From contig JBBQWV010000007.1 in NCBI GenBank assembly GCA_038210275.1, positions 73,379-137,378 on the forward strand: DNA of 64,000 nucleotides. The letters run 5' to 3'. The translations under genes and the position numbers were made by a program. Source of the stretch: PALSA-1296 sp038210275 (GTDB lineage Bacteria; Bacteroidota; Ignavibacteria; Palsa-1295). Under the pieces are notes generated by a model, which did not search any database, was not told the DNA's origin, and worked only from the letters and a program-made list of their open reading frames with translations. Of this stretch, positions 1 through 7,443 are shown piece after piece (the first letter of the stretch is position 1; every line of letters starts with the position of its first letter).

Positions 1-625
1 CTGCATATTCATAGAATCCCGGAAAAGCAGCAGTCGTTACGGATTTTGGTAACCCTGGACTGATATCACCCCAGGACGCCCCTTTATCAGCAGAATTATA
101 AAGGCTGCCATCACAAATTCCAAAAACGCCTGATGCATAAGCGTCGATCATCGTGACGATTCCATAGGTGATGGGTGGAGTATGTTCCTTCCATGTTGAT
201 CCGCCATCGCTTGAGTACCAAAAGGAGCCATCAGTACCTAAATAAAGATCTGTCCCCGATGCTCCGAGAGAAAAAATTGTGACAAAACCTGTGCTTGGTG
301 CAATAAACTTCCATGCACCTCCGTTCGATGATGAATACACAGCGCCGCGGTCTGTACCGAAATACACATTCGTACCTGATGTTCCAATAGCAACAACTCC
401 GGGATTTGATAATGACTGGTTTAATGGTATCCACGTATTGCCTTGATTAGTCGTTAAAAAGATACCATCTTTACATCCTGCCAGCAGATTCGTACCTGTA
501 ACAGAAAAACAATTGACCGGCTGAGTTGAAGGTCCGTTCGTCGATACCCATTGAGCATTCCCTGACTTTAGCATTCCAAGTGAAAGACAAATGATCACTG
601 CGATAACTGTGAGTTGGTGTTTCAT
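1..625 (-). CDS. Secreted YCF48/BNR-type propeller protein, N-terminal part (runs off left edge)
   Basis: The minus-strand frame is open from an ATG at 625 to the window edge, about 208 codons. It starts with a signal peptide (MKHQLTVIAVIICLSL, Ala-Gln at about residue 25, then mature WVSTNG). Several propeller blades follow with typical strings: DGIFLTTNQGNTW, RGAVYSSSNGGAW, GSFWYSSDGGSTW and GSLYNSADKGASW. Such asp-box/YCF48-like blades form beta-propellers in exported proteins. In this lineage they usually end in a T9SS sorting domain, but the C-terminus lies outside the window. The fold is seen clearly; the ligand or role is unknown. Paralogous architectures occur at 30823-32211 and 39977-42127. 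Confidence 0.85.
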   Translation of the reverse strand, partial: MKHQLTVIAVIICLSLGMLKSGNAQWVSTNGPSTQPVNCFSVTGTNLLAGCKDGIFLTTNQGNTWIPLNQSLSNPGVVAIGTSGTNVYFGTDRGAVYSSSNGGAWKFIAPSTGFVTIFSLGASGTDLYLGTDGSFWYSSDGGSTWKEHTPPITYGIVTMIDAYASGVFGICDGSLYNSADKGASWGDISPGLPKSVTTAAFPGFYEYA

Positions 626-741
626 AATAATTATTCTCTTTTTATATCTGTACCCCGAATAAATGTCGTGGTGATAACCATTTAGTAAAAATAAAAGGTT
701 CATGTTGATTTTATTGAATTTTTGTCCATAGAGATAAGATC

Positions 742-975
742 ATGCGTGGCGAAAAGAAGCCGAGCCGCGTTTTTATTTACGAGCCGGACGAGATCGCTTC
801 TATTCGTATGAAACTGGGCGCAACCCAGAAGGAATTTGCAGAGATGATACGGGTCAGCGTCGGCACACTACGCAACTGGGAGCAAGGGCATCGCACACCT
901 ACCGGTCCGGCAAAAGCGCTCCTCACTCTCTTTGCCGCAATGCCTAAACAAGCACGAAAGGTGCTGGCGAAGTAG
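742..975 (+). CDS. XRE-type helix-turn-helix regulator, NadS/HigA-like, orphan
   Basis: A 77-residue protein consisting almost only of an XRE helix-turn-helix: IRMKLGATQKEFAEMIRVSV followed by TLRNWEQGHRTPTGPAKALL. The NWEQGxRxPTGPA signature is typical of NadS/HigA-type antitoxin repressors, which normally lie next to a RelE/HigB-like toxin. Family members usually carry about 20 more N-terminal residues. Here an in-frame stop at 715-717 prevents a longer form. No toxin gene lies on either side: upstream is the divergent propeller gene and downstream is 320 bp of non-coding DNA. It may be a solitary antitoxin left after toxin loss, or a stand-alone repressor. The DNA-binding call is firm; the toxin-antitoxin role is inferred. 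Confidence 0.8.
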   Translation: MRGEKKPSRVFIYEPDEIASIRMKLGATQKEFAEMIRVSVGTLRNWEQGHRTPTGPAKALLTLFAAMPKQARKVLAK

Positions 976-1295
976 CTTGCATTTCCGTGCATCCCTATAA
1001 GCTTTACGGTTGTTCTGCCGCTCCCAAACTCGCAGAACTTGCGCAGGCTTTTAATAGGGAGTGAGGCTCGGTTTACTATTCCCTGAAATATTAAAAATTG
1101 TTGAGAAGTTCGAGGATATAATATGCAATTCGAAAGTTTAGTATATTGTAGGCAGAGTGTTGTGCACCTATTTAAAACATTAGAACTCAGTCATTTCCGA
1201 TTTTAAGTAGTTTATTTTATATGAGAAAATGTAAAATTCATACTGGTGGACACAAAATGTATTATGTTTGAACTTTCATCTATAAAATTTTTGCC
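976..1295. other. Intergenic region, no gene seen
   Basis: This is 320 bp, AT-rich towards its right half, without a convincing reading frame, hairpin terminator or repeat shared with the rest of the window. It separates the orphan XRE regulator from the HARE-HTH nuclease and may carry the latter's promoter. I could not identify a clear TAnnTTTG box close to the 1296 start. Confidence 0.5.
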
Positions 1296-2042
1296 ATGGC
1301 GCGAGAAAAAACACCCCAACACGAGCAAGTAATAAAGGTAATGTCGGATAATGGCGGGTTTGCGACGTTGGGTTATTTATATCAACATGTGGATGTATCA
1401 CAATGGGGAACAAAGACACCTTTTAGATCAATAAACCGCATTGTTCAAAATGATAAATTCTTCTTCAGAATTAAGCCTGGTCTTTGGGCTTTAAAGCTGA
1501 TGCAAGAAGAGGTACTTAAAAAATTTTCGATTGAAGAACCTAAAGAAAAGGGGCATGACGAATTTAATCATTCGTATTATCAAGGCCTCCTTGTTGAGGT
1601 TGGAAATATTGGTGGCTTTGAAACATATATACCGAATCAAGATAAGAACAGACTTTTTTTAGGCAAACGTTTGGGTGAGATGTCATCTCTTGAAAAGATA
1701 CACCCGTTTAGCTATGAAAAATTTATTCACAGATCAAGAACTATTGATGTCATTTGGTTTAATGAGCGTCAGATGCCTGACTCTTTTTTCGAGGTAGAAC
1801 ATTCTACCGATATTTACAACTCATTATTAAAATTTTCAGATTTAACAGATTTTTATTCAAGATTTTTTATTGTTGCTGATGAAGCAAGGAAGAGAGAATA
1901 CATCAGCAAGATTTCGTCAACAGTGTTTAAGCCAATCCGAGAAAGAACTGTTTTTATGAGCTATGACGATCTCTCTGAGTACCATACAAATACATTCAAA
2001 ATTATGAAATCACCGCAAAATTTATTGCTTAGAAAAATTTAA
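1296..2042 (+). CDS. HARE-HTH domain protein with predicted PD-(D/E)XK-like nuclease domain
   Basis: A 248-residue protein. Residues about 5-70 look like a HARE-HTH (HB1/ASXL/restriction endonuclease) winged helix, ending in the typical KPGLWALKL. The C-terminal part contains TIDVIWFNE, then FFEVEHSTDIYNSLLKFSDL, then FFIVADE. This matches the acidic, ExE/ExK and post-helix elements of restriction-endonuclease-like folds. The usual lysine of ExK is replaced (E-V-E-H), so activity is uncertain. HARE-HTH fused to nuclease domains is known from restriction and modification-sensing proteins. The gene converges on the small gene at 2049-2342 with 6 bp between stops and sits in an accessory patch. 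Function as a stand-alone restriction or defence nuclease is inferred. Confidence 0.65.
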   Translation: MAREKTPQHEQVIKVMSDNGGFATLGYLYQHVDVSQWGTKTPFRSINRIVQNDKFFFRIKPGLWALKLMQEEVLKKFSIEEPKEKGHDEFNHSYYQGLLVEVGNIGGFETYIPNQDKNRLFLGKRLGEMSSLEKIHPFSYEKFIHRSRTIDVIWFNERQMPDSFFEVEHSTDIYNSLLKFSDLTDFYSRFFIVADEARKREYISKISSTVFKPIRERTVFMSYDDLSEYHTNTFKIMKSPQNLLLRKI

Positions 2043-2048
2043 GACAAA

Positions 2049-2342
2049 TTATCTAACCTTTTCTAACTCTTCCTTCCAGAACTCTTCAACACTCTCCACA
2101 TCAAATCTAACCCCAATCATTGGGTCTGTTGGGAATGACTGTCCGCAACCGCAATCATATTCAAAATAAACGACCTCACCTTTTTTATTTGCAAAAGAGT
2201 AATCGAAGGTCATATCATTGTTCGGATTATTTAATACCTTAACCTTGTCGTTAATCTTATAAGGTGCACCTTCAATATCATAATCTCGACATAGTGGATC
2301 TCTCTTTATTATTTTTATTATATCTTCCATACTATTCAACAA
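2049..2342 (-). CDS. Small hypothetical protein
   Basis: A 97-residue acidic protein with no signal peptide or membrane segment. The centre reads DKVKVLNNPNNDMTFDYSFA then KKGEVVYFEYDCGCGQSFP then DPMIGVRFD. This looks like a small beta-barrel (SH3/KOW-like) with a CGCG cysteine pair, ending in an acidic helix (EEFWKEELEKV). I do not recognise a named family; an immunity-protein-like or regulatory fold is possible. The gene is flanked by two nuclease-type genes, convergent with one and divergent from the truncated other. M5 (MEDIIKII) is an equally possible start. Confidence 0.55.
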   Translation of the reverse strand: MLNSMEDIIKIIKRDPLCRDYDIEGAPYKINDKVKVLNNPNNDMTFDYSFANKKGEVVYFEYDCGCGQSFPTDPMIGVRFDVESVEEFWKEELEKVR

Positions 2343-2525
2343 CAGCGGAGCTGGTTTTGTAAATCCCCTGAATTATCGTGCAACAACTCATCTTCCCCCT
2401 TACGAGGTAGAGCAAGAACTTTACAAAGACTGATTCCCTTTTTAGAGTTAAATTCTGAGAGTGGGGTTACGAGAATTGATATTGAAACCTTTATTTCTAC
2501 AGTTTCTGAGATTTCTACGGACACA

Positions 2526-3167
2526 ATGGTGCCTCGTAGATTTAGCTCTGTAGTTTCTTGGCTTGATTCACTTGGTATTATACAAAGAGATGGAGATCGA
2601 TACTTTCTAGCAAGACAACTATTAAATAGAGAAATCAACATTCTTGAATTCAGAGACGTAGAAGAGCCAATAATGCCACGTTCTACTGATCTTCATGAAT
2701 ATGAAATAGTGAAAATGAGAGCCGACAAGGCAGGAGAAACAATCATATCATACGCAAGAGATGCTTCATCTGACAGAGCAGATAATGCTCATAGGCACCT
2801 CGTAAATATGGTGGCATCACGAATTAAGCAAGCAGATTCGATTCCCAGACACAACAATTTAATAGATCTTGCAACGAGATATGAAGAATTTGATTTTATT
2901 TTTGAAATGAAATCTATTACGAATCGGAATGCCAAAGATCAAATTAGGAAAGGTGTTAGCCAACTATATGAGTATCGTTTTTTGCAAAATCTTCCTGATG
3001 CCAAGTTGATACTTGTAATTGAAACACTACCACCCATTGAATTCGAGTGGATGATTGATTATCTTGAGGCAGACCGAAACATCAATGTCGTTTGGGATGG
3101 AGATGACAAACTTTACGGTCGAAAAGCCACGGTTGATAGATTAAGCTTTCTAGGACTTCAGCTGTAG
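2526..3167 (+). CDS. PD-(D/E)XK nuclease family protein, probably 5'-truncated
   Basis: 213 residues counted from the first ATG. The end of a winged-helix-like region (SVVSWLDSLGIIQRDGDRYFL) is followed by a restriction-endonuclease-like core. That core has an acidic residue in LIDLATRYEEFDFIFEMKS (E-M-K), a QIRKGVSQLYEYRF helix with the QxxxY arrangement, and a KLILVIETLP strand. The frame stays open upstream to about 2343 without ATG, GTG or TTG and reads like real protein (LQRLIPFLELNSESGVTRID). The native gene therefore probably began further upstream and has lost its 5' end. The 2049-2342 gene now abuts this breakpoint. Nuclease fold is likely; activity of the remnant is doubtful. Confidence 0.6.
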   Translation: MVPRRFSSVVSWLDSLGIIQRDGDRYFLARQLLNREINILEFRDVEEPIMPRSTDLHEYEIVKMRADKAGETIISYARDASSDRADNAHRHLVNMVASRIKQADSIPRHNNLIDLATRYEEFDFIFEMKSITNRNAKDQIRKGVSQLYEYRFLQNLPDAKLILVIETLPPIEFEWMIDYLEADRNINVVWDGDDKLYGRKATVDRLSFLGLQL

Positions 3168-3481
3168 GCCTTCGTTCCATGAATAATTATCCATCAGAAA
3201 GGCACCTATTTTTTTTGGATGAGCACCCCTCCACGGCTAGTCAAAGACTTGACAAAGGGGATTTTATTTTGTATATCTGTAAGTCAGTCATTAGTCATTA
3301 GCCGTTAGTCTTTAGCAGAGGGGAAATGAGGAAAGAGGGAATTACAATGAATTTGAGTAGAGTCGGCTAAAGCCGGCCCTACTATTTTTGAAGGAAAAAA
3401 TTGCCTGTGTGCAGAGCGATGTTGATGAATTATAAGGAGTTACAGGGCAACTACGAGGGAATGTAGAATTCAGAATGGAGG
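3168..3481. other. Repeat-containing intergenic region
   Basis: The stretch holds no gene. It contains an inverted motif (GGCTAAAGCCGGCCC near 3365-3380), a run of ATTAG-type words (gtcattagtcattagccgttag near 3290-3310) and the first copy of a 44-bp repeat at 3402-3445. Similar word salads recur at 3869-4761, so this zone looks like a landing area for small repeats. Confidence 0.5.
3402..3445. repeat. 44-bp intergenic repeat, copy 1
   Basis: A 44-bp block beginning TGCCTGTGTGCAGAGCGATG and ending AAGGAGTTACAG is identical to 4279-4322. A degenerate copy lies at 4147-4185. No reading frame spans it and no terminal inverted repeat is obvious. Confidence 0.8.
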
Positions 3482-3868
3482 TTACTTCGGTGAAGCAATG
3501 GGGTCTCGTAGGTACTGGCCAACCTGGACGATGTTGCCATCGGGATCGGTGAGATCTACCCATTTCATGAATCCGGGTGCTTCAAATATCTGGCCGGTGA
3601 AGCTGACCCCTTTGGCCTTGAACTCCTCAACGGTTTTGGCAATATCTTCGGTACGGAAGACCATGTTCATTCCGGCCTCATTGTCGGGTACGTTCTCGCG
3701 GCGTGTATTTCCGCCGAAGATGGAGATGCGAATGGGTCCGCCAAGCAATGCAGCAAATCCCTTATCGCGAAAATCTTCGAGAATCTCGCAGCCGAGGATC
3801 TGATGGTAGAAATCAACTGAAGCGCTGACATCGCTTGCGCCGATAACGATTTGGTAACAGCCTTGCAT
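3482..3868 (-). CDS. VOC (glyoxalase/bleomycin-resistance fold) family protein
   Basis: A protein of about 128 residues when started at the ATG at 3868 (MQGCYQIVIGASDV), preferred over the upstream ATG at 3898 because the VOC fold begins here. It shows the two beta-alpha-beta-beta-beta modules: SDVSASVDFYHQILGCEILE in the first, then EDIAKTVEEFKAKGVSFTG and KWVDLTDPDGNIVQVGQY in the second. The conserved DPDGN(I)VxxxQ end is present. VOC proteins are metal-dependent lyases, dioxygenases or binding proteins; the substrate cannot be told. It stands alone between repeat-rich intergenic regions. Confidence 0.85.
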   Translation of the reverse strand: MQGCYQIVIGASDVSASVDFYHQILGCEILEDFRDKGFAALLGGPIRISIFGGNTRRENVPDNEAGMNMVFRTEDIAKTVEEFKAKGVSFTGQIFEAPGFMKWVDLTDPDGNIVQVGQYLRDPIASPK

Positions 3869-4146
3869 AATAGTTTGAAAATGATACCGAAATAACACAA
3901 AGGGGAGTCGGAAGTTTCAGCACAAAGCAAAAAAAGCCGTCAATGCAGATGGCTTTGATCAGGGAAAGGATTTGTAAATGGGAAATTTGGGAAATGACTA
4001 AGGTTTTGCAAAAAATAAACTGTGGTGGGCACCTTGACAAACTGGGTTTTATGTCGTATATTACCTCCATTATGATGAGCACCTATCGGGGAAAGGATGA
4101 AGGCTGAAGGATGAGGGATGAAAAAAGGGGGGGAAGAAAAGTGAAA

Positions 4147-4185
4147 ATGTGCACAGCGATATGCTTGAATTATATGAAGTTACAG
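4147..4185. repeat. Degenerate copy of the 44-bp intergenic repeat
   Basis: ATGTGCACAGCGATATGCTT followed by a GAATTATATGAAGTTACAG-type end aligns with the 44-bp repeat at 3402-3445 and 4279-4322 with several substitutions. It is the third member of this local family. Confidence 0.65.
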
Positions 4186-4278
4186 TCGCTCACCCTGAGC
4201 TTTGGGGAAAGGATGAAGGATGAGGGATGAAATGAGGGCAGAGATTTGGAGTGGTTTTCTGCTAAAGACTAATGACTC

Positions 4279-4322
4279 TGCCTGTGTGCAGAGCGATGTT
4301 GATGAATTATAAGGAGTTACAG
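4279..4322. repeat. 44-bp intergenic repeat, copy 2
   Basis: Identical over 44 bp to 3402-3445, in the same orientation, 877 bp away with the VOC gene between. The copies are too short for an IS element and no transposase is nearby. Confidence 0.8.
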
Positions 4323-4761
4323 ACCAACTTTCAAAGTTATCCACACTGGGTGGATACTCTTGATCGTCGTAAAATGGGTAGCGCTGAGAGGGGAAGAATA
4401 AAGGATTTTATCTTTATTTTATAGATTTCTCTCTTCGGCTACGCCTCCGTTCGAAATGACAGGGGATTCCTGCTCGGCACTCAGTGCTTAGTCCTCATTG
4501 CTCAACCCTCAGTCCTCATTGCTCAGTACTATGAGCCACTTCTCCGAACCAACTCCGAAGCCCTATTGTTTAACGGCTCCTGAAAAAAATCGGGGGAAAA
4601 CCTGGAAGTCAAAAGTCAAAATATTAAAGTCAAAAAAGAGTTTTTGACTTTTGACTTTGAAGTTTTGACTTCTCATAATTCACTCTTCTGTCGTTCCATT
4701 TTTCCGGCGGGAATAGCAGAAGTATTTATTCACCATCGCCGGGTTTTTTATTACTTAACTA

Positions 4762-6753
4762 ATGTCAGAAATCACCGAAACGTTATCGCATGCAACAGCG
4801 GATGTTGCGATCTCAGAACCACCAGCCACTCGCAGCGTAAAGCCTGCTGCAACTCCGAAAGCCGCTACCGGCACCAGAGACCACAACTTAACACTCATTG
4901 ACCCAAAGACCAAACTTGGCGGCGGATACTCCGATGCCGAGAAGGATGAGATGATGAAGCTCTATGATACGACCTTCAATGCTCTCAAGCCCGATCAGGT
5001 CCTTATGGGAAGAATCGTCGCGATCAGCGGATCGGAAGTAGCCGTTGATATCGGCTTCAAATCCGAAGGCATGATCCCTCGCTCGGAATTCGGTAACACA
5101 CCGAACCTTGCCGTTGGCGACGAAGTAGAAGTTTTACTCGAAGCTATCGAGGATAAAGAAGGTCGTTTGCAGTTATCCCGCAAACGTGCCGATTTCATAC
5201 GTGTTTGGGAGCGCATTAATGAAGCTGCCAAGACCGGTGAAGTGCTCAGCGTTAAAGTTGTACGCCGCATCAAAGGCGGTCTTGTTGTTGATCTTATGGG
5301 AATCGAAGCATTTATGCCCGGTTCACAGATCGATACGAAACCGGTACGTGATTTCGATGTGTATCTCAACCAGACGATGGATGTTCGCGTCGTGAAGATC
5401 AATCATCCGAGCGAGAACGTCGTCGTCAGCCATAAGGTACTTATGGAAGAGAACATGAACGATCAGCGTTCAGTGATCGTCGAGAAACTCGAACGCGGTC
5501 AGGTCTTGGAAGGTACTGTTAAAGCAATTGCAGATTTCGGCGCATTCGTTGATCTCGGCGGCGTTGACGGACTTGTTCATATCACCGATCTCTCATGGGG
5601 TCGCGTATCTCATCCTTCTGAAATTATCAAGCTCGATCAGGTTGTTACCGTCGTCGTACTTGATTTCGATGAGAATAAAAAACGTATCTCGCTTGGTATG
5701 AAGCAGCTTATGCCTCATCCATGGGTGGAGATCGAGCAGAGATATTCTGTCGGTCAGCACGTTAAAGGTAAGATCGTTTCGATGACCGATTACGGTGCAT
5801 TCATCGAGCTTGAAAAAGGCATCGAAGGATTGGTACACGTTTCGGAAATTAGCTGGACTCAGCACGTAAAGCATCCGTCGCAGATCTTCTCGATGGGTCA
5901 GGAAGTTGAAGCCGCTATTTTGAATATCGATCAGGATTCGAAAAAGATCTCACTCGGTATCAAACAGCTTGAGCCTGATCCTTGGACATTATTCCTTGAG
6001 AAGTATCCTATCGGATCGGTTCATAAAGGAGTTGTCCGCAACCTTACGACATTCGGCGCATTCGTCGAACTCGAGCAAGGTGTTGACGGACTCGTTCACA
6101 TCTCCGATCTATCCTGGACGAAGAAGGTCCGTCATCCGGGCGAAATCTTCAAGAAGGGTCAAGAACTTGATGTGATGATCTTGGGTATTGATGCAGAGAA
6201 TCGTCGCATCGCTCTTGGTCATAAACAGGTTATCGAGAATCCTTGGGATACTCTTGGTGAAGCATTCTCAGAAGGTACGGATACGACCGGTAAGATCGTC
6301 CGCATCATCGAGAAGGGCGTTATCGTTGAGCTTCCGGGCGGCATTGATGGATTTGTACCTGCTTCGCAGCTTGCATTCCATCAGGTCAGATCGATCGGCG
6401 ATGTTTTCAAAATTGATGAGACGCTCAATTTGCGCGTCATCGAATTCGATTCTGAAAATAAGAAGATCGTTCTTTCTGCAACCGAATGGCTGAAGGCTCA
6501 GGATAAAGCGATCGTTGATGAATACAACGAGAAGCATCCTGTACCGAAAGAGTCATTAGAGGATACTCAAAAACGTGCTCCTCGCAAAGGCTCGAAGAAA
6601 GCTATAGCTTCAGAAGAAGTTACTTCTGAGAACGCTCCGTCTATCGGCAGCTTCGAACTTCCGGAAGAAATGCTCGTTCCCGAAAAGGGCAGCGAGATTC
6701 CACCAATGCCGGAGCCTGAACCGGATATCGCTGATCTCCCGCCTGCGGAGTAA
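4762..6753 (+). CDS. rpsA: 30S ribosomal protein S1
   Basis: 663 residues with six S1 RNA-binding repeats at roughly 75-145, 158-228, 244-318, 330-405, 416-493 and 503-577. Repeats 3-5 carry the canonical GAFVDL/GLVHISDLSW cores. S1 binds mRNA on the small ribosomal subunit and helps initiation on weak or structured leaders. The protein is longer than the about 557-residue enterobacterial form. An N-terminal low-complexity segment of about 60 residues and a charged, proline/glutamate-rich tail after residue 580 account for the excess. The ATG at 4762 fits the homologous start region. It is followed by a strong hairpin terminator, so it is probably transcribed alone. Confidence 0.97.
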   Translation: MSEITETLSHATADVAISEPPATRSVKPAATPKAATGTRDHNLTLIDPKTKLGGGYSDAEKDEMMKLYDTTFNALKPDQVLMGRIVAISGSEVAVDIGFKSEGMIPRSEFGNTPNLAVGDEVEVLLEAIEDKEGRLQLSRKRADFIRVWERINEAAKTGEVLSVKVVRRIKGGLVVDLMGIEAFMPGSQIDTKPVRDFDVYLNQTMDVRVVKINHPSENVVVSHKVLMEENMNDQRSVIVEKLERGQVLEGTVKAIADFGAFVDLGGVDGLVHITDLSWGRVSHPSEIIKLDQVVTVVVLDFDENKKRISLGMKQLMPHPWVEIEQRYSVGQHVKGKIVSMTDYGAFIELEKGIEGLVHVSEISWTQHVKHPSQIFSMGQEVEAAILNIDQDSKKISLGIKQLEPDPWTLFLEKYPIGSVHKGVVRNLTTFGAFVELEQGVDGLVHISDLSWTKKVRHPGEIFKKGQELDVMILGIDAENRRIALGHKQVIENPWDTLGEAFSEGTDTTGKIVRIIEKGVIVELPGGIDGFVPASQLAFHQVRSIGDVFKIDETLNLRVIEFDSENKKIVLSATEWLKAQDKAIVDEYNEKHPVPKESLEDTQKRAPRKGSKKAIASEEVTSENAPSIGSFELPEEMLVPEKGSEIPPMPEPEPDIADLPPAE

Positions 6754-6766
6754 AGCCAAAGTCATG

Positions 6767-6802
6767 ATAATTCAAAACCCGCTTCGGCGGGTTTTGAATT
6801 AT
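6767..6802 (+). terminator. Hairpin terminator after rpsA
   Basis: A perfect 16-bp stem (ATAATTCAAAACCCGC with its complement) closed by a TTCG tetraloop begins 13 nt after the rpsA stop codon. The stem is AT-rich outside and GC-rich inside. It acts well as an intrinsic terminator, although no long T tract follows on the plus strand. Confidence 0.8.
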
Positions 6803-6834
6803 GGCTAAAGTTATGATTTCTTCACCTTATTTTT

Positions 6835-7068
6835 ATGCCAAAAGTATTAGAAATCAACGGATTCATATTCTTCTTTTATTCCCAGGAAGGAAATGAACCT
6901 CCTCACATTCATGTGAGGAAAGCCGAGGCATCTGCAAAGTTCTGGTTAGAGCCAATGGAGTTTATTGAGAATGATGGATTTTCTCCGGCTCAAATGAGGT
7001 TTATTAAGAAGACTATCGAAGAAAACAGCGAATTATTATTACAGGCATGGTATGAATTCTTCAGTTGA
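6835..7068 (+). CDS. DUF4160 family protein
   Basis: A 77-residue protein with the DUF4160 pattern: a beta-rich start (GFIFFFYSQEGNEPPHIHVR, with the PPHIHV motif), a KFWLEP strand and a C-terminal helix (FIKKTIEENSELLLQAWYEFF). DUF4160 genes are very often paired with DUF2442 genes, as here with a 17-bp overlap. The pair has been regarded as toxin-antitoxin-like, but no activity is firmly established to my knowledge. It lies directly after the rpsA terminator and is probably a horizontally mobile cassette. Confidence 0.85.
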   Translation: MPKVLEINGFIFFFYSQEGNEPPHIHVRKAEASAKFWLEPMEFIENDGFSPAQMRFIKKTIEENSELLLQAWYEFFS

Positions 7069-7369
7069 GCAAAAAACAAGAGCGATCGACTTAAAGATCT
7101 CGAAAGACCACCTCGAAGTATTTCTCGATGATGGCAGGATCATCTTTGTCCCATTGGAATGGTACCCTCGATTGGCTGAAGCCTCAAAAAAGTCTTTAAA
7201 AAATTTTCAGTGGATCGGAAAGGGACTTGGTATTCACTGGTCTGATCTTGATGAAGACCTTTCTGTCGAAGGATTTTTGAAAGCGCAACGTGCACCTCGG
7301 AATCAATTCAAAGCGCGAAAAGCAATTCTGAAAAAAGCGCCCAGAAAGCAATTGACATTTAGCCGCTGA
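7052..7369 (+). CDS. DUF2442 family protein
   Basis: A 105-residue protein. The DUF2442 core covers about residues 10-75: LKISKDHLEVFLDDGRIIFV, then PLEWYPRL, then FQWIGKGLGIHWSDLDEDLS. The positively charged tail (RKAILKKAPRKQL) could bind nucleic acid. It overlaps the DUF4160 gene by 17 bp, indicating translational coupling in one transcript. Function is unknown; by analogy with other two-gene cassettes it may be the partner or antitoxin. Confidence 0.85.
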   Translation: MNSSVEQKTRAIDLKISKDHLEVFLDDGRIIFVPLEWYPRLAEASKKSLKNFQWIGKGLGIHWSDLDEDLSVEGFLKAQRAPRNQFKARKAILKKAPRKQLTFSR

Positions 7370-7388
7370 TCGGAGTAGTCAGAATAAA

Positions 7389-7424
7389 AAAAGTCAAAAC
7401 CTGCTCTCGCAAGTTTTGACTTTT
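7389..7424. terminator. Bidirectional hairpin terminator between DUF2442 and PNGase-like gene
   Basis: The stem AAAAGTCAAAAC ... GTTTTGACTTTT has an inner CTGC/GCAA part and a TCTC loop. It sits between two convergent genes, with A and T runs on both sides, so it can end transcription from either direction. Its GTCAAAA words also occur in the repeat block near 4605-4675. Confidence 0.7.
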
Positions 7425-7443
7425 GACTTAAAAGTTTTGACTT

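Larger units (their letters stand above)
3869..4761. other. Repeat-rich intergenic region upstream of rpsA
   Basis: Almost 900 bp without a convincing gene. It contains the degenerate (4147-4185) and second perfect (4279-4322) copies of the 44-bp repeat. A GGGGAAAGGATGAAGG word occurs at 4088-4103 and 4204-4219. A CTCAGTCCTCATTGCTCA-type repeat lies near 4490-4530. An AAGTCAAAAGTCAAAA / TTTTGACTTTTGACTT palindromic block lies near 4605-4675, and its words recur at 7385-7443. The rpsA promoter must lie in or near this region, but no TAnnTTTG box stands out close to the start codon. Confidence 0.5.

Noticed and set aside
3498..3803. 101-codon plus-strand frame opposite the VOC gene
   Set aside because: The minus-strand product has a complete VOC pattern; the plus-strand one has none.
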